Part shown: positions 10,850-22,666 of the stretch, one piece after another
Layout of the letters: each line of letters opens with the position of its first letter
Numbering within the stretch: the stretch's first letter is position 1
Origin: Takakia lepidozioides
Taxonomy: Eukaryota; Streptophyta; Takakiopsida; Takakiales; Takakiaceae
Direction of reading: 5' to 3'
DNA length: 64,000 bases
Assembly (NCBI GenBank): GCA_030704615.1
Contig: CM060732.1
Span: forward strand, 23,684,001-23,748,000
The notes under the pieces: model-generated
Seen by the model: the letters and a program-made list of their open reading frames with translations, nothing else
Told to the model about the DNA's origin: nothing
Database searches by the model: none
Position numbers and translations under genes: made by a program

Positions 10850-12199
10850 ACAGATACACACTAATGTTAGTACATGTATATCGTCAGAAAACGAATCGTA
10901 CTTCTTCTACAATTTGGATTGAAAAAATCAATTATCCTCCAATTATCGAGATACAAAATATACGTTTTCTGTTGTGGCTGGTCTGGTCTAGGCTAGTCTG
11001 CGCTCTGTGAGAGCTGTGAGCATATCATCAGGTTCAGGGATCCGAGTGCCAAGAGGTGTAGCTACGCTAACCTTGAACAAATCCCAGTCTTAGAAAGGGG
11101 CCCGGAATTGATCGGTTTGGGAGCTGTGTCCTAGTGGAAAGCTCTTGGATAGTAACTAGTTTTCCTACCTAGGTGTATAATTAGAATGGGCCTGCGTTGT
11201 GGGATGAGGCAGACCTGGCCGAGGGCGGTCGACTTTTACCCAAACCCATTCAGCACGTTGAGCTACGTTAAATCCTCCAGACCCAATTTGAAGTGCAGGT
11301 ATTCCTTGATTTGTTGCCGCCCGCCGTGTAGTATTAAAAGCTGCAGGATCTTGCGGCAGTGTTGCAGGATGAGGGAAGGGCTGCACTCGTGGTGTCCATC
11401 GATTGTAATCAGGGATAAATCCTGGCCCGTAACCGCCCTGGTTTATCATGGGGGAAGGTGGGTCTTCTTGCAATCTTGCTGCAGGACGAGGATGTGGGAG
11501 CACCCGCTCATGGATCATTGAGCGACGTGCAGCATGATCATAAGACAGCTGAAATCCCGAGGAACCCCGTGGGTGGGCAGGTTCGGTATCTGCCGCTTGA
11601 TCAGTTGCAGGATCAGTGCTAAGTCCTTGCTGCCAAGCTGGCTCCCATGGAACCAGGTGAATAACTGGAAGCGGGTGCATTGGCTGCATCACTTGGTCAC
11701 CCACGTAATGTTGATTGCACAACCCCGAGCCTGTTCCAAAACCATAGAACGCACTGGATTAATCTCAACTTGAGGCACAGGAGCTCGTAAGGACACAAAT
11801 GCCAAATTGAACAGAGATCTAGACTGACATCTGGGATGTGGGAACAAAGATAGAATAAATCATGGGAGAAAGCCTTCGGGAACTGACACTACCTTCTGAT
11901 CCTGGTGGAAAGCGCGCCAGGGTAGCTCTCTGCCAGTCCTCGAACGTCACCATCTGCCGGCTCGCATTTGCTGACTCTTTTGGAAAGCGTTCGTAGTGAA
12001 ACAAAGAAAAGTCCTGGCCGGGCTGACGCTTACCCACCTGTGCTGCAGGCTGCTCCTCCATGAGACAGACCGATCGAGAGAAGGAGGGAGAGAGGCAGGC
12101 AGATCGATGAGGCGAGGGCCGTGTGTGGAGCCTGCAAACGAGTGCGGTTATATAGCAAGTACGTAGCGCAGCCTCCACGCTCTGCCTCGGCCGTCGCGC
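10850..12199. repeat. Segmental duplication, copy 1
   Basis: This block matches 13440-14714 in the same orientation, starting at CACACTAATGTTAGTACAT and ending at CTCTGCCTCGGC. Compared with copy 2 it carries an extra stretch of roughly 150 bp at about 11065-11225 (from CTTGAACAAATCCC to TCGACTTTTACC). Copy 2 instead has an extra piece near 13490-13560. The two copies lie 2.6 kb apart. Confidence 0.8.
11165..12061 (-). CDS. Unrecognised Pro/Gln-rich two-exon gene model (copy 1)
   Basis: The minus strand has an ATG at 12061 giving MEEQPAAQVGKRQPGQDFSL, then MVTFEDWQRATLARFPPGSE, with a plausible donor at about 11892. A second open stretch from about 11722 to 11165 reads DQVMQPMHPLPVIHLVPWEP and is rich in Pro, Gln, Ala and His. 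The phase between the two stretches could not be made to agree with the splice sites I can see. The second copy (13706-14574) preserves both stretches at the protein level, which supports past coding. I do not recognise the family. Low-complexity Pro/Gln content would fit a transcription-regulator arm, but that is only an impression. Confidence 0.35.
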
Positions 12200-13439
12200 T
12201 GCCTCACTTTCTTTTTCTTTTTCTTTCTTTTTCTAAAAAAAGAAAGGGGACGGAGGCCCTTCTAATCAAATTAATAAAGAAATGCGAAAATGCGGATGCC
12301 AAAGCGAAGGCAGAACAGCAGGAATGCTTCGAACAGCAAGTTTGTGAACGAAGTTGGCAACTCGCTGAGCTTTTATACTCTACGCTGCCAGACCCTCCTA
12401 TTCTAGTAGACGTTGACAACTCGAAAAGTTGTTCGATGTGAATAAAGATTGAAAAGTTCATCGCTTGTGTGGGACTTGGGATGACGTGAAATAGAAAAAC
12501 GTTGTACAGTGAACTACGGTAAAAATAGTACCCAAGAAACATTTTCGTTATGTAAAGGAGGAAAACAAAACAAAACGTTCAAATTAACGGCACCCTCGCG
12601 GAGCAAACAACATCGACTCGATCAGAGAGAGGGACTGAGACACACAATTAGTTCGCTTTCAATATATTAACGTCCTTCCAACATTTTCCATTCCGTCATC
12701 CATAGAGACATCATCTCGAAACAGATCAGAAAGTGGGGAATGCCCTGTGAGCAAGAACGTATGTCATGTGTGTCATGAAGAGAGTATTGTGTCTCAATGG
12801 AAGGTTGTTCAAAACTATTTGCAATTACCAAGAGAAACTAGACATTTGCACTGGTCAGGATTGTGTGTGTGATACGACTCGGATCTAGCATGGCCTAGAC
12901 AAATCAGTGCAAAGAATTGTAGCACGATTACCACTGATCAGAACAAGTCGATTGGATGGGAGCAGAAAACAAACCTATTTCCAAGCTCTTTCCATGGCGC
13001 TAAAAATTACCTTCAAGTCATTGGGATAATTATTTCCGGGCTCACGAAACTAAGAACCCCCTGCACGCTTAACTTGCCAATTTCGATAGTGAATGCATAG
13101 GAGAGGCGGGTTTTCATGCCAGGCAGTCAGAACTGGGAATTAATGCTCCACTGAAACGCGCAATGCATATACCGACCATGATCAGGACCGTGATCCGTCA
13201 AGCAGAATTCCAAGAAGTATTCCTTTATACCTATGTGGGCACACTTAGCACGGATCTGATCATATCAATCGACAAATTATAAGGGGGTCTCCTGCTGGCA
13301 CTGGCACCGACTCCATCCCAATGACTGTCAAGCCGAATGTTCTCAGCCACTGTCTTGCTGGATTTTTCGCCATTGAATGCGCTCAATCTCTGAGGCCAAA
13401 GAGAATGGAGAGAAGGGTGACAGCCTTGGTGTGCACATA
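12200..13439. other. Spacer between duplicated blocks; nothing recognised
   Basis: The spacer begins with a T/C-rich then A-rich tract (about 12207-12245). After that I see only short frames with no recognisable product and no terminal repeats. Confidence 0.3.
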
Positions 13440-14714
13440 CATCTTGCACACTAATGTTAGTACATATTCTCAGAAACGAATCGTACTTCTTCTGCATATA
13501 TGCGCAGATTTTCATTCTTTGGATGGACGCGATCCTGCCATTGATCTCAACCTGAAGAACTAAATCGATTGAACAAATCAATTATCAAGATACAAGATAT
13601 ACGTTTTTTGCTGTGGCTGGTCTAGTCTAGGCTAGTCTGCGCTCTGTGAGACCTGCGAGCAGATCATCAGGTTCAGGGATCCGAGTGCCAAGAGGTGTGG
13701 CTACGCTAAGAAAATATCCCAAACCCATTCAGCAAGTTGAGCTCCGTATCCTCCAGACCAATTTGCAGTGGAGTCATTCCTTGATTTGATGCCGGCCGCC
13801 GTGTAGTACTAGAGGCTGCAGGATCTTGCGGCTGTCTTGTTGCAGGATGAGGGAAGGACTGCATTCCTTGCATAACTCCTTGCCCGTAACCTCCCTGGTT
13901 TATTCTTGGGGGAGGTGGAATTTCTTGGAATCTTGCTGCAGGACGAGGAAATGGGAGCACCCGCGGGATCATTGAGCGAGGTGCGGCACAATTTTGACAA
14001 GGAAGTGCATGCACCTGGAGCTGGATCTTTTGATCCCGAGGAACCTTGGGGGGCTGGTTCGATATCTGCCGCATGATCAGTTGCAAGATCAGTGCGAAGT
14101 CCTTGCTGCCAAGCGGGCTCCCATGGAACCAGGTGAATAACTGGAAGTGGGGGCATTGGCTGCATCACTTGGTCACCCGGGGCGTGATGTTGATGCCATA
14201 ACACCGTGGCTGTTCCAAAACCATTGAACGCACTGGATTAATCTCAGCTTGAGGCACTACCCTCAAGGAGCTCGTAAGCACACAAATGCCAAATTGAAGA
14301 ATTCGGGAACAGAGATCTAGACTGACATCTGGGATGTGGGAACAAAGATAGAATAAATCATGGGAGAAAACCTTCGGGAACTGACACTACCATATGATCC
14401 TGGTGGAAAGCGCGCCGGGGTAGCTCTCTGCCAGTCCTCGAAAGTCACCATCTGCCGGCTCGCAGCTAACTCTTTTCCAAAATCAAAGCGTTGAAACCAG
14501 TCTGGCCGTTGAAACAAAGAGAAGTCCTGGCCGGGCTGACGCTTACCCCCCTGTGCTGCAGGCTGCTCCTCCATGAGACAGACCGATCGAGAGAAGGAGG
14601 GAGAAAGGCAGGCAGATCGATGAGACGAGGGCCGTGTGTGGAGCCTGCAAACGAGTGCGGTTATATAGCAAGTACGTAGCGCAGCCTCCACGCTCTGCCT
14701 CGGCAGTCGCGCTG
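13440..14714. repeat. Segmental duplication, copy 2
   Basis: Second copy of the block at 10850-12199. Similarity is strongest over 13615-14714. It differs by several short indels, including one that changes the stretch before GTGATGTTGATGCC. Confidence 0.8.
13706..14574 (-). pseudogene. Second copy of the Pro/Gln-rich gene model
   Basis: The ATG at 14574 gives MEEQPAAQGGKRQPGQDFSL and then RQMVTFEDWQRATPARFPPG. It differs from copy 1 in the segment before ASRQMV (a GIn/Phe-rich replacement reading FQRPDWFQRFDFGKEL). The second stretch again contains DQVMQPMPPLPVIHLVPWEP, but it then changes frame, so one continuous frame is not kept. I treat it as a probable pseudogene or diverged paralogue of copy 1. 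Confidence 0.35.
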
Positions 14715-14899
14715 CTCTGACCGCGCACATAACTCCGATGCGATGAACTTACAAGTATAAAGAAAGATCTCTTCAAATTTGCGGTGAGCGAGAGAGAGTC
14801 GTTGAACGGACCCTTGGTGTCTCCCAAGCCTCGTGTCTGCTAACGGGATCGCAGGATATCGTGACCTGACCTCTGCCTTTTCCAGGGCTTTGTCTAGGA

Positions 14900-15000
14900 T
14901 CAAATCAAAGGTCTCGGGGCCTGATCTGTGAGTTTTCGCTCCCCGGTGTTATTTTTTTTTTTGTTTTTTTGTGTTTTTTCTCCGGTGTTTCCCTTTCAAA
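14900..15000 (+). repeat. Truncated 3' end of the SINE family seen at 37291
   Basis: GGGGCCTGATCTGTGAG followed by CGCTCCCCGGTGTT and a T-rich tract corresponds to the 3' part of the SINE at 37291-37515 (GGGGCCTGATTTGTGAG, CGCTCCCAGGTGTTTCCCTT). The tRNA-derived head is missing here. Confidence 0.55.
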
Positions 15001-15907
15001 ACAAATTCCAAAAATCCAAAAATAAAAAATCACAGGGTTGAAGCTTCAACTTTTCAAGACGCCTCTTTGTCTATTTCAGTTTGTCTTCGCCTACCCTTTG
15101 GTTCTACATTTGCTTTTCCCATGCTCCAGAGCTTAACGGACCCCAGGAAGTTCATCATTCCTTCGTACTTCCAGAACAATCGCTGCATGGCAACGCCCCT
15201 TTCCTCATTATCCTAGGTTCACCATCCCACCCTTTCCACCATCCCATTGTTCACGACTTCCGCCTTTCAATCATGAACCCAGACTTGAAGGCCGCCACCT
15301 AGAATCGGTCGGCTACCCTTCAGTCACCAGTCTGGAAACTATCGCGGCTCTTCCTTTCTACGCTGCTCAGCTCCTCGTCTAAAGTCTGAATCTCTCCTTC
15401 GAGTTCTGGCTTCGCTCTCTTTGTTAAGTCGCTGCAATATTGGGCCCCAGCAGTAATGCGCATATCAGGCTTGGAGGCCCCATTCAAGGACCGCTTCAAT
15501 GGGGTATTAGCTCGACCTCCATTCACCAAAGATCCCACCCCACCTCTGGAGTGGGCTTCCTTTTAGCACATCAAGCACAAACTACGAAGGTAATCGTGCG
15601 GTTTCCACTCCTCCCTGCCTTTTTATGGGTGTAGCTATTGCTACGCCACTCACTCCAACTCACTTCATGTAAAAACTACAATAAAGCTATGAGCATCTAG
15701 TCAAGCCTTTAGGCTTGGTTAGTGCCAAAGTAAGTAAATTATGTTAAAGACAAACCCACATGTTACAGCGCCCTCCTGGTTAGATCCCTTCCACTCATAG
15801 TCAAAAATCAACAAACAAACCCATGGGCCTCTTGGCCACTATGAGGTTAGTATTCTCCCTTCCAAGCTCTCTTCACTCTTCTTGTGGGTTAGTGGAAGTT
15901 GTCAAGG
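15001..15907. other. No gene recognised
   Basis: Only short open frames occur, without motifs. The flank of the MITE at 15916 carries its target duplication. Confidence 0.3.
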
Positions 15908-15915
15908 GTTAGAAC

Positions 15916-16659
15916 CAGTGTTGGACCGGTATCATCAACATTTCATACCAACCAGGGTATGGTATTGTCGGTGAAGAGGCCTCCTTCATACCTGCAGGTA
16001 ATGGTATCAAGGTAGGTATTAAGCTTTTAATGTACCAATATGGTATGTATATTGTTTTTGTTCGGCCTATGCTATGGTATCAGTATTTCAAATTTCAAAT
16101 CTTATATTGGGGGTATATCAATACTGGTATCAATACAATTTTATTTTTTATTTTTTATTTTTAAACTGGAAAAAAAAATCTGTCCAAATTATACCGCTGA
16201 GGTGATCACTCCAGCGGCTGAGTGCCGCAATTCATAATAACAAGGAGCTGGATCTCACCTTAGGTAATTTGAGGTCACCTTACAAGAGCCATATTATAGG
16301 CTGATATATGAGACAATGCTCCTCAATATTGACAGCCCCCAAAATCGCCATTTAGATCGCCTCAATCAAAGAGCCGCAACTCTCCATTGCTGCACCCTAA
16401 ATCCTTAACGCTCCAGATATTGATACCTAGGGTGCAAGCGACGGCGGAAGACAAGGTACTGGTATCGACAAAGTTGTGTTCCTTGTGATACCAGGCTGGT
16501 TTGGTAGGAGCCCAGGTATTAGTGTTTTATTATATTGCCCCCAATATGTTCTGCCCGGAGTATTGTCAATTTCTTATCTTCGCTCGGTCTGGTATCTTGC
16601 TGCAATACCCTTACCCGTGCTGATACCCCGCCTCGCCCCCATATACCGGTCCAACACTA
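15916..16659. mobile_element. hAT-type non-autonomous element (MITE) with 8-bp TSD
   Basis: The ends are CAGTGTTGGACCGGTAT on the left and ATACCGGTCCAACACTA on the right, inverted repeats with one terminal mismatch. They are flanked by the perfect direct repeat GTTAGAAC at 15908-15915 and 16660-16667. An 8-bp target duplication is the mark of hAT transposons. The 744-bp interior is rich in GGTAT/GATACC motifs and has no transposase. It presumably moved with a transposase supplied elsewhere. Confidence 0.85.
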
Positions 16660-16667
16660 GTTAGAAC

Positions 16668-18780
16668 ACACGCATATAAGCAAAATAAAAATGAACAAGG
16701 ACCAAGAACTCCTCTACCTATTGGAATGCTCCCAACTTGTTAAATGGGCTACCAAAACCTAATGGGTGGGGTTGTAGCTCACATCTCCTATGGGGTTTGC
16801 TGCTTACTACCTCCACTCTCTCTTAGGGCCTCACCTCACTCCAAGTTTGCAAGACATATTCACTTTTGGGGAAGTCCTCAATTTGCACTTCAATAAAGGG
16901 CACTTGACCAACACAATCTTGAGCTCTAGGGCATAGGCCTCTCCCTCACTCTAGTCTTTCTTAAGTGTTACTAGTTGCCTCCTCCAAGCTTGCTAAAACA
17001 ACTAACAAAGCTCTAAGCTACAAGCAAATTAGGACTTACTATTCTTTGGTTGTCCTTACCAAGCTTTGCTACACACTAATAAACTCTAAGAAACCAACTA
17101 AACATGAACTAAATTTCAAGCAACTAAGAACAAAGCAAAGAAAAGTCATACTCCTATATACGAAAAAAACAATAAACAAGGTTGGATGAAATATCCAATT
17201 ATCCGTGGATAATAAAAGATATTGTCAATTTTCAGTTGATAGGTGGCACTATTCATCCCACCAGTTGAGGACTTTCCTAAATATTTTAGCCTTTTAAAAT
17301 CCCTCCAATTGTATTTGGGTGGCCACGAATGCTCAAAAAACCCCAAAAATGGCTCTCAAAACAAAACTTGGCCATAAATTTTCTTGGGGTGCCCTTGAAA
17401 TCCCCACGAATCTTCAGGTCCATTGGGTTCAACCACCAACATGAAAAAACACTGACCGCAAATCCCCATGGAAATTTTTAGGGTATGGACAAATCAATGC
17501 TTGGCCCTAAAACTTCTCCCGCACCGTCTTGCCCCACCATTAGACACACACAAAAAAACACCAATAGTGCTCGATGACGGCTTCATTATGTCAGTTTGAG
17601 GTCCTTAGTACAGCAAAATCCCAGTCGGCGACTGTTGTTGGATTAAACCTCTTTTGGATTTTTAATGGGAGCCTAAGACACCTTAGAAACTCCTCGAATT
17701 GAATTCACACAAATATATTCAAATTTTCGTCTGGGAAAAAAGATCGACTGTGGGTCGTTGCAACTAGCCACAACGCAATGTTGTTTGTTTTAACAAACCA
17801 AAATACATGGGAACCCATGCTCGATCCCTGTTCATAGCGTATCCGAGGATAAAAGAAGATCACGACCAAAAGTATATGTGCGCCACACCTCCAACGTCAT
17901 ATTTGAAACTGCATTGAAATTACGTAAAAATTTATACTTGGAAAGTAAGATACAGTTGTCAACCGTGTCGTTTAAAATATAGCCCACCAGCCGTTTTGTC
18001 TCTGAGGTCAAACTCTCCTGACTTGACTTTGATTTGACAGCGATCAGACATTGAGACAAAAAACAGGTAGGCGGTTGCCTACAGTTGACTGTTGTATACA
18101 GACCCCTAGATGTCCGAACTTGATGATTGGAACCGTACGCCTTCAACTGTTGTTCCTTGTAGGTACCCTAGTCATATAAACGCATGAGCTCTCTTGGCTT
18201 CATGGTCGTCGCTGTATCGGTGATCCGCATTTTCTGTAACAAATGGTCATGATTCTGCATTGTGTACGTACAACGTTCCACAAGACTCTTCTGGTTCTCC
18301 AAAACTCTCAATCTCATTGATTTATGCACCTACAGCCACCACTTCTTTGTGTGCAGCTGCAAACTGTAAGCTATCTGAAGTTGGTATTGTCTATCTACCC
18401 CCCACATATATGTTTGATATTGCGCATGCGCAGGCACAGATGGCACCAACACTATCTCCCACAAATCGTCCCACACTAACAGGAGAGGAAGGCCTACAAG
18501 TTTGTCTAGTTGCAGATGATGTCGCGCACCTCACTTTGATAAACTCACATTCATGTCATAGTTACTCGCTTTGATACGCGCGCCTAACTCCCAAATTGGC
18601 CGCAGGGCCAACTCGAAGCTAATGGTCCCTCCTTGCTCCCCACTCAACTCTCAATAACGTGGGCTAAGTGGAAATTCCCTTTGATTGTAGTTGACTAGGT
18701 CATTGTCACTGACAATTACGTCATTTTTGTTCAGCGGCTATGCGACTTAGCCAAATTCGGTACATCGGCCACCGACACAG
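16668..18780. other. AT-rich spacer, no gene recognised
   Basis: This has many short frames, none with a motif I know. A minus-strand ORF at 17832-18146 and a plus-strand ORF at 18260-18574 are open for about 100 codons each, but neither shows splice-supported continuation or a known domain. Confidence 0.3.
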
Positions 18781-18849
18781 CAAGAGTTAACAGAAATGGC
18801 ATCACTTCATCTTCGTTATCCATGAAAAAAATCTAAGACTGCCAAGCAA

Positions 18850-19340
18850 GCTAGACGACCCTTTGCGGCCTTGAGGGCAGGGGGTTGGGACACAAGAGGG
18901 GTTGTTTGCGGGTTGTGGTGGGGTCAGCGGCTGTTGCGGCCCTTTGCCTCGAGGGAAGGGGGTCGCGGACAAGAGGGGCTGCCCTTGTGGTGGGGGTAGC
19001 GACAACAAGTAGAAGTGGGGGCTGAATGACCCTTGCAAAGTGCCAAAGGAACTCAAGAGGGCGGAGGCGCTCACTAGGTGAAGCCCTACAACCGGGTTGC
19101 AATGGGGGCTCCGAATAGGGTGGTCGTAGCATAAGAAGTCGACGTAGTGGGGGTGACATAGGACTCACCGGAAGGTTGAGACCTTGTGGTGGGTCAGTCG
19201 TGGGGAGTTTTGGGGTTTACCACGGTCCAATGGGGCCGTGGTGGGTGGGTCAAGAGTCACCACGACTCATCACGTAGAGTCTAGGATCACCGTGGTGGTG
19301 CACCAAGAAGGACATAGGCTGCTTGTGAGACCCCTGTCGA
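18850..19340. repeat. G-rich stretch with imperfect internal duplications
   Basis: Variants of TTTGCGGCC / TTGCCTCGAGGGAAGGGGGT and ACAAGAGGGG(C/T)TG recur about 90 bp apart, and GTGGTG motifs are frequent. ORFs on both strands are long only because stop codons are rare in this base composition. Confidence 0.45.
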
Positions 19341-19360
19341 CACCTCCAGAAATATATATA

Positions 19361-21005
19361 TATAAATATATATATAGTAGTATCCTGAAGAACTATGCAA
19401 GTCCGCTAGTGAAGCAAACAAGCAAGCCAGAAAGTGACCAAAGTGTGGGGAGTTGTCCCGGACTGCTAGGCTGTGAGCCTACGCTCACGCTTTGATGACG
19501 TGGCGTGAACCTAGGCTCACGATTGTCTACGTGGTTGAATTCATGGCCCACGCCACGTCATCTAACTAATAAGGGTGTCTAGTGTCTATTCTCGCGTATA
19601 TGAGTGATGTTTCATGTGCAAGTGTGTGAGCTTGAGAGAGCTTGTGTGCTTGTATCATTCTTCTTTATCACTCGAGAAAGATGAGCTCGTATCTGTGAGT
19701 ACCAGATACGAGTTAGTTGTAGCACTTGTGGTTTTTACTTGAGAATGAGAGAAATCAGGTTTAGATGCGAGAAGCATCATCAAGGTCGTGGTTGTTAGGA
19801 GCGGAGGTGATGTTGGTTACGAGGTGGTAGACCTTGGCATTCGAACTTCAGCTTCAGAGATGAAAGCACCGTGCTGCAGGTAATTCCAGAGCACCTTGAT
19901 GGTTTCAGATTGTGTGCGGTGAGCACGAGTGGGAAGAGGATCAGTCATGAGCCTATGAGGCTGAACAAGAGCAGGTTATAGTGGCTCTAGCCATGAATCT
20001 TAGAACTGGCCTTGGGAATACGAGCTTCCATGGTGTGGAAGAGTAAAAGATCAAGCGAGAGGGCTGATTTGGCTTTGGGGCAAATCAGTGCACTTGGTGG
20101 AGTATGTTGAGATTGGGTTTCAATCTCGAGCTTTAGCATTGAGGGGGCTCTTGCCATGGCAAGAACAAGGCTAGAACAGGAGCTAAGAGGTGTGGTAAGG
20201 CCATGGAATGTGCACCTAGGGTTTCAGAGCTTGGAAAAGGAGCTCATGCATCACAAGATAAGTGTCTTGTGGCTGGTAATATAGACCTTAGGGTTTCATG
20301 AGCTTGGCAAAGGCTATAGGGTGCTTAGTCTTGTTTTAGAGAGCATCGAGGAGCCCAGGAGCCAAGATAGGGGGCTGATACCTCTTGTGTAAAGGGGTTG
20401 CACATGTGTGGAGCATGCATTCAGCCCATTGAAGCTTCTATCTTCAAGCTTGGAGGGCAAGAGGGAATGGCTGATTTCTCTTATGTGGGAGTAGTGTTTG
20501 TGTTGAGCATGTATTCAGCCTAATTAGGCCTCCACCTTTAAGCTATGGAGAGCTAGAAGGGAAAGTAAGGGGCTGATTTGCTCTTAGGTGACGGTCCGGC
20601 ACTTGTAGAGCGTGTTTTGAGTTGGGGTTTCAACGTCAAGCCTAGATAGAGCATGGCTCTTGAAGTGACAGGTGTAGGGGGCTGAAGTAGGCTCTAAGAT
20701 ACATGTTATGGCAAAGGAGAACGCATGAATTAGTGCTTACAAGGGCACCAGCAAGGCATGGTTGCTTGTCACGGTCTTGAGTGGCGTGTTTGGGGGAGTT
20801 TAAGTGAGAAAGAGGGCTTGGATTGTGGCAAGCATCTTCATCATAACTTAGAGCTATTATTGGTGGTGTGTGGGAGCCAAAGAGAGCAAGAATACCTTGC
20901 TGATTTCTTCACAGCTACCATAACTCGTTGCAAGAGAACTCAAGGTTCAAGAATCACAAACCCTAGCTTGGCGTGGCTAAACCCCTTGGAGAAATGGCTA
21001 AACTA
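19361..21005. other. No gene recognised; one perfect 10-bp hairpin
   Basis: A perfect inverted repeat CTCGTATCTG / CAGATACGAG with a 7-base loop sits at 19686-19712. The remaining sequence repeats short purine-rich phrases such as GGGGCTGA and GAGCTTGG and has no recognisable product. It could be a long terminal repeat or untranslated region of an unknown element. Confidence 0.25.
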
Positions 21006-21027
21006 CCATGAACGGCCATGGATGGGG

Positions 21028-21345
21028 TTGTAACGGGCTGTGACAGGCTGTGGTTTTGGGGCTATGACGGGCTGTGACGGAATGTGGCATGTGGGGCTGT
21101 GACGGGCTGTGACGGGCTGTGATGGGATGTGACCCTGTGACCTGTGTAGGGCTGTGATAGGCTGTGACTTGTGGCATGTGGGGCTGTGACCCTCTGACCT
21201 GTGTAGGGCTGTGACGGCTGTGACCTGTGGGGCTGTGACGGGCTGTGATGGGCTGTGACATGTGGCCTGTGTGGGGCTGTGACGGATGTGACCTATGATC
21301 TGTGTGGGCCTGTGCTGGTTTGTGGTGGCCCGTGTTGACCTGTGG
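21028..21345. repeat. GGGCTGTGAC minisatellite
   Basis: A degenerate tandem array whose basic unit is about 10 bp, GGGCTGTGAC or a close variant (GGGCTGTGAT, CCTGTGACCT). The minus-strand frame is a His/Ser/Pro low-complexity product and is not a gene. Confidence 0.85.
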
Positions 21346-21479
21346 ACGGCCTGTGCTAATAAGTGGAGGCACTAGTGGACTGCCTGAGGACTAGCATGTG
21401 GTCTCGAAGGCCAAATTTCGAAGCTCGTGGAGGGCGATTTGAGGAGTATCTTCATTATATCCCATGGTCATGCAAGTAA

Positions 21480-22300
21480 CACTACAGGAAAATGGGGCCT
21501 TTGCGACGCCCGGGCCACGCCACAGCGTCGGAAAAACGCGCATTTCGGGCACGGGGCCGGCTCTGAATTTACAACGCCCGGCCGTCGCATGGGCGTCGCC
21601 AAAAAGACGTCGCAAAAATGCGACATATGGGGGTAGCGAGCCCCCGCCCCAACTCCCGCAACTGCCGGACGTCGCTTTTCAGGCCGTCCGCGCCGATGGC
21701 AAGGGCCTCTTTCGAGCGACGTCTCGCCGTCGCTGCCCTCCAGCCAACGGCGTTGGTGGGACGACGGCGCGGCATCGCATCCCCTTTTTTTTCTAACCTG
21801 CCCGGGAGTCCCATCCTAAAACCCAAAAACACATGGCATAAGCCGGGTGGTACGCCAAGCGACGCCAGTGCGTCGCTGCAAGCGACTATTGGGCGTGGCA
21901 AAAAACAAAACAGCAAGAGCAGGAGTCGGGCTCCGCCACGCCCAGGCGTGGGTTTTCGCGACGCTCTGGCGTTGCTTTTTTTATATTTAATCAAAAAATA
22001 AAAGACGTGGCGCAGGTAGGGTGGCGGGCTTCGCGACGCCAGGGCGTCGCGGCTTGCGACCCCCGGACAAAAAAAACACGTCGTAGGGGGTGTCGGGCTT
22101 TGCCGTCCGCAAATGGGATTTGCGACGCCCGTGGACAAGAGGGGGGGTACTGGCCTCGGGGGCAGACGAGCCCTCCGGCTGCGGCTGGCGACGGGGCTGG
22201 GTTAATCGTGAGACGCCCTGGCGCGTCACACGTGCCGGCAGAGCAAACGGATTGTCCACCCCTTTCTTTGGGGCAGGGGACTTCTTCTCTTTCCCCATAA
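21480..22300. mobile_element. CACTA (En/Spm) terminus with GC-rich subterminal repeats
   Basis: The sequence CACTACAGGAAAA at 21480 is a classic CACTA-superfamily end, preceded by TAA. The following 800 bp is much richer in CpG than its surroundings and is full of the subterminal motif GCGACGCC or its complement GGCGTCGC (for example near 21508, 21590, 22034, 22118), in both orientations, as expected for transposase-binding sites. No opposite end (reading TGTAGTG) is found nearby, so the element is truncated or its other end was lost. Confidence 0.6.
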
Positions 22301-22444
22301 GCCTGTCATGCAAACCCACAAGTTGGCCTCATTAGGAAACAACCTCTACATTCCAGATCAAAAACAAAAAAAACCAAGCATGTCGGGGGCTAAGAGCAGC
22401 AAGTGCTCGGGGTCTCGAGAGGGGGCAACAAAGAAAAAAGAAAA

Positions 22445-22515
22445 AGGTGGGGGGGGGGGGGGGGGGTGATTGAGCACCAAGTCACCCACCCCCCCCCCCC
22501 CCCCCCATTTTTTAT
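22445..22515. repeat. G18/C18 inverted repeat
   Basis: A run of 18 G (22449-22466) and a run of 18 C (22489-22506) face each other across a short spacer. Flanking A and T runs and an inner TGA/TCA pair extend the dyad. It could form a very stable hairpin or a G-quadruplex. Confidence 0.85.
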
Positions 22516-22534
22516 TTATTTTTTGGTTTCCTGA

Positions 22535-22541
<7 letters not shown>

Positions 22542-22605
<64 letters not shown>
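22542..22605. repeat. (CT)n microsatellite
   Basis: About 32 CT units directly after the G/C inverted repeat and shortly before a LINE family A fragment. Confidence 0.9.
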
Positions 22606-22607
<2 letters not shown>

Positions 22608-22666
22608 CTGCTCACAAAAATAAACAAACCACTAGGGAGAGAGGGTGCAGAAAAAGTTAAAAAAAT

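Noticed and set aside
18802-19168. Pro/Ser/Arg-rich ORFs on the minus strand
   Set aside because: Low-complexity consequence of G-rich repeats.
21569-22335. Several overlapping long ORFs on both strands
   Set aside because: They lie in the GC-rich CACTA subterminal region where stop codons are rare; no domain, no splice support.
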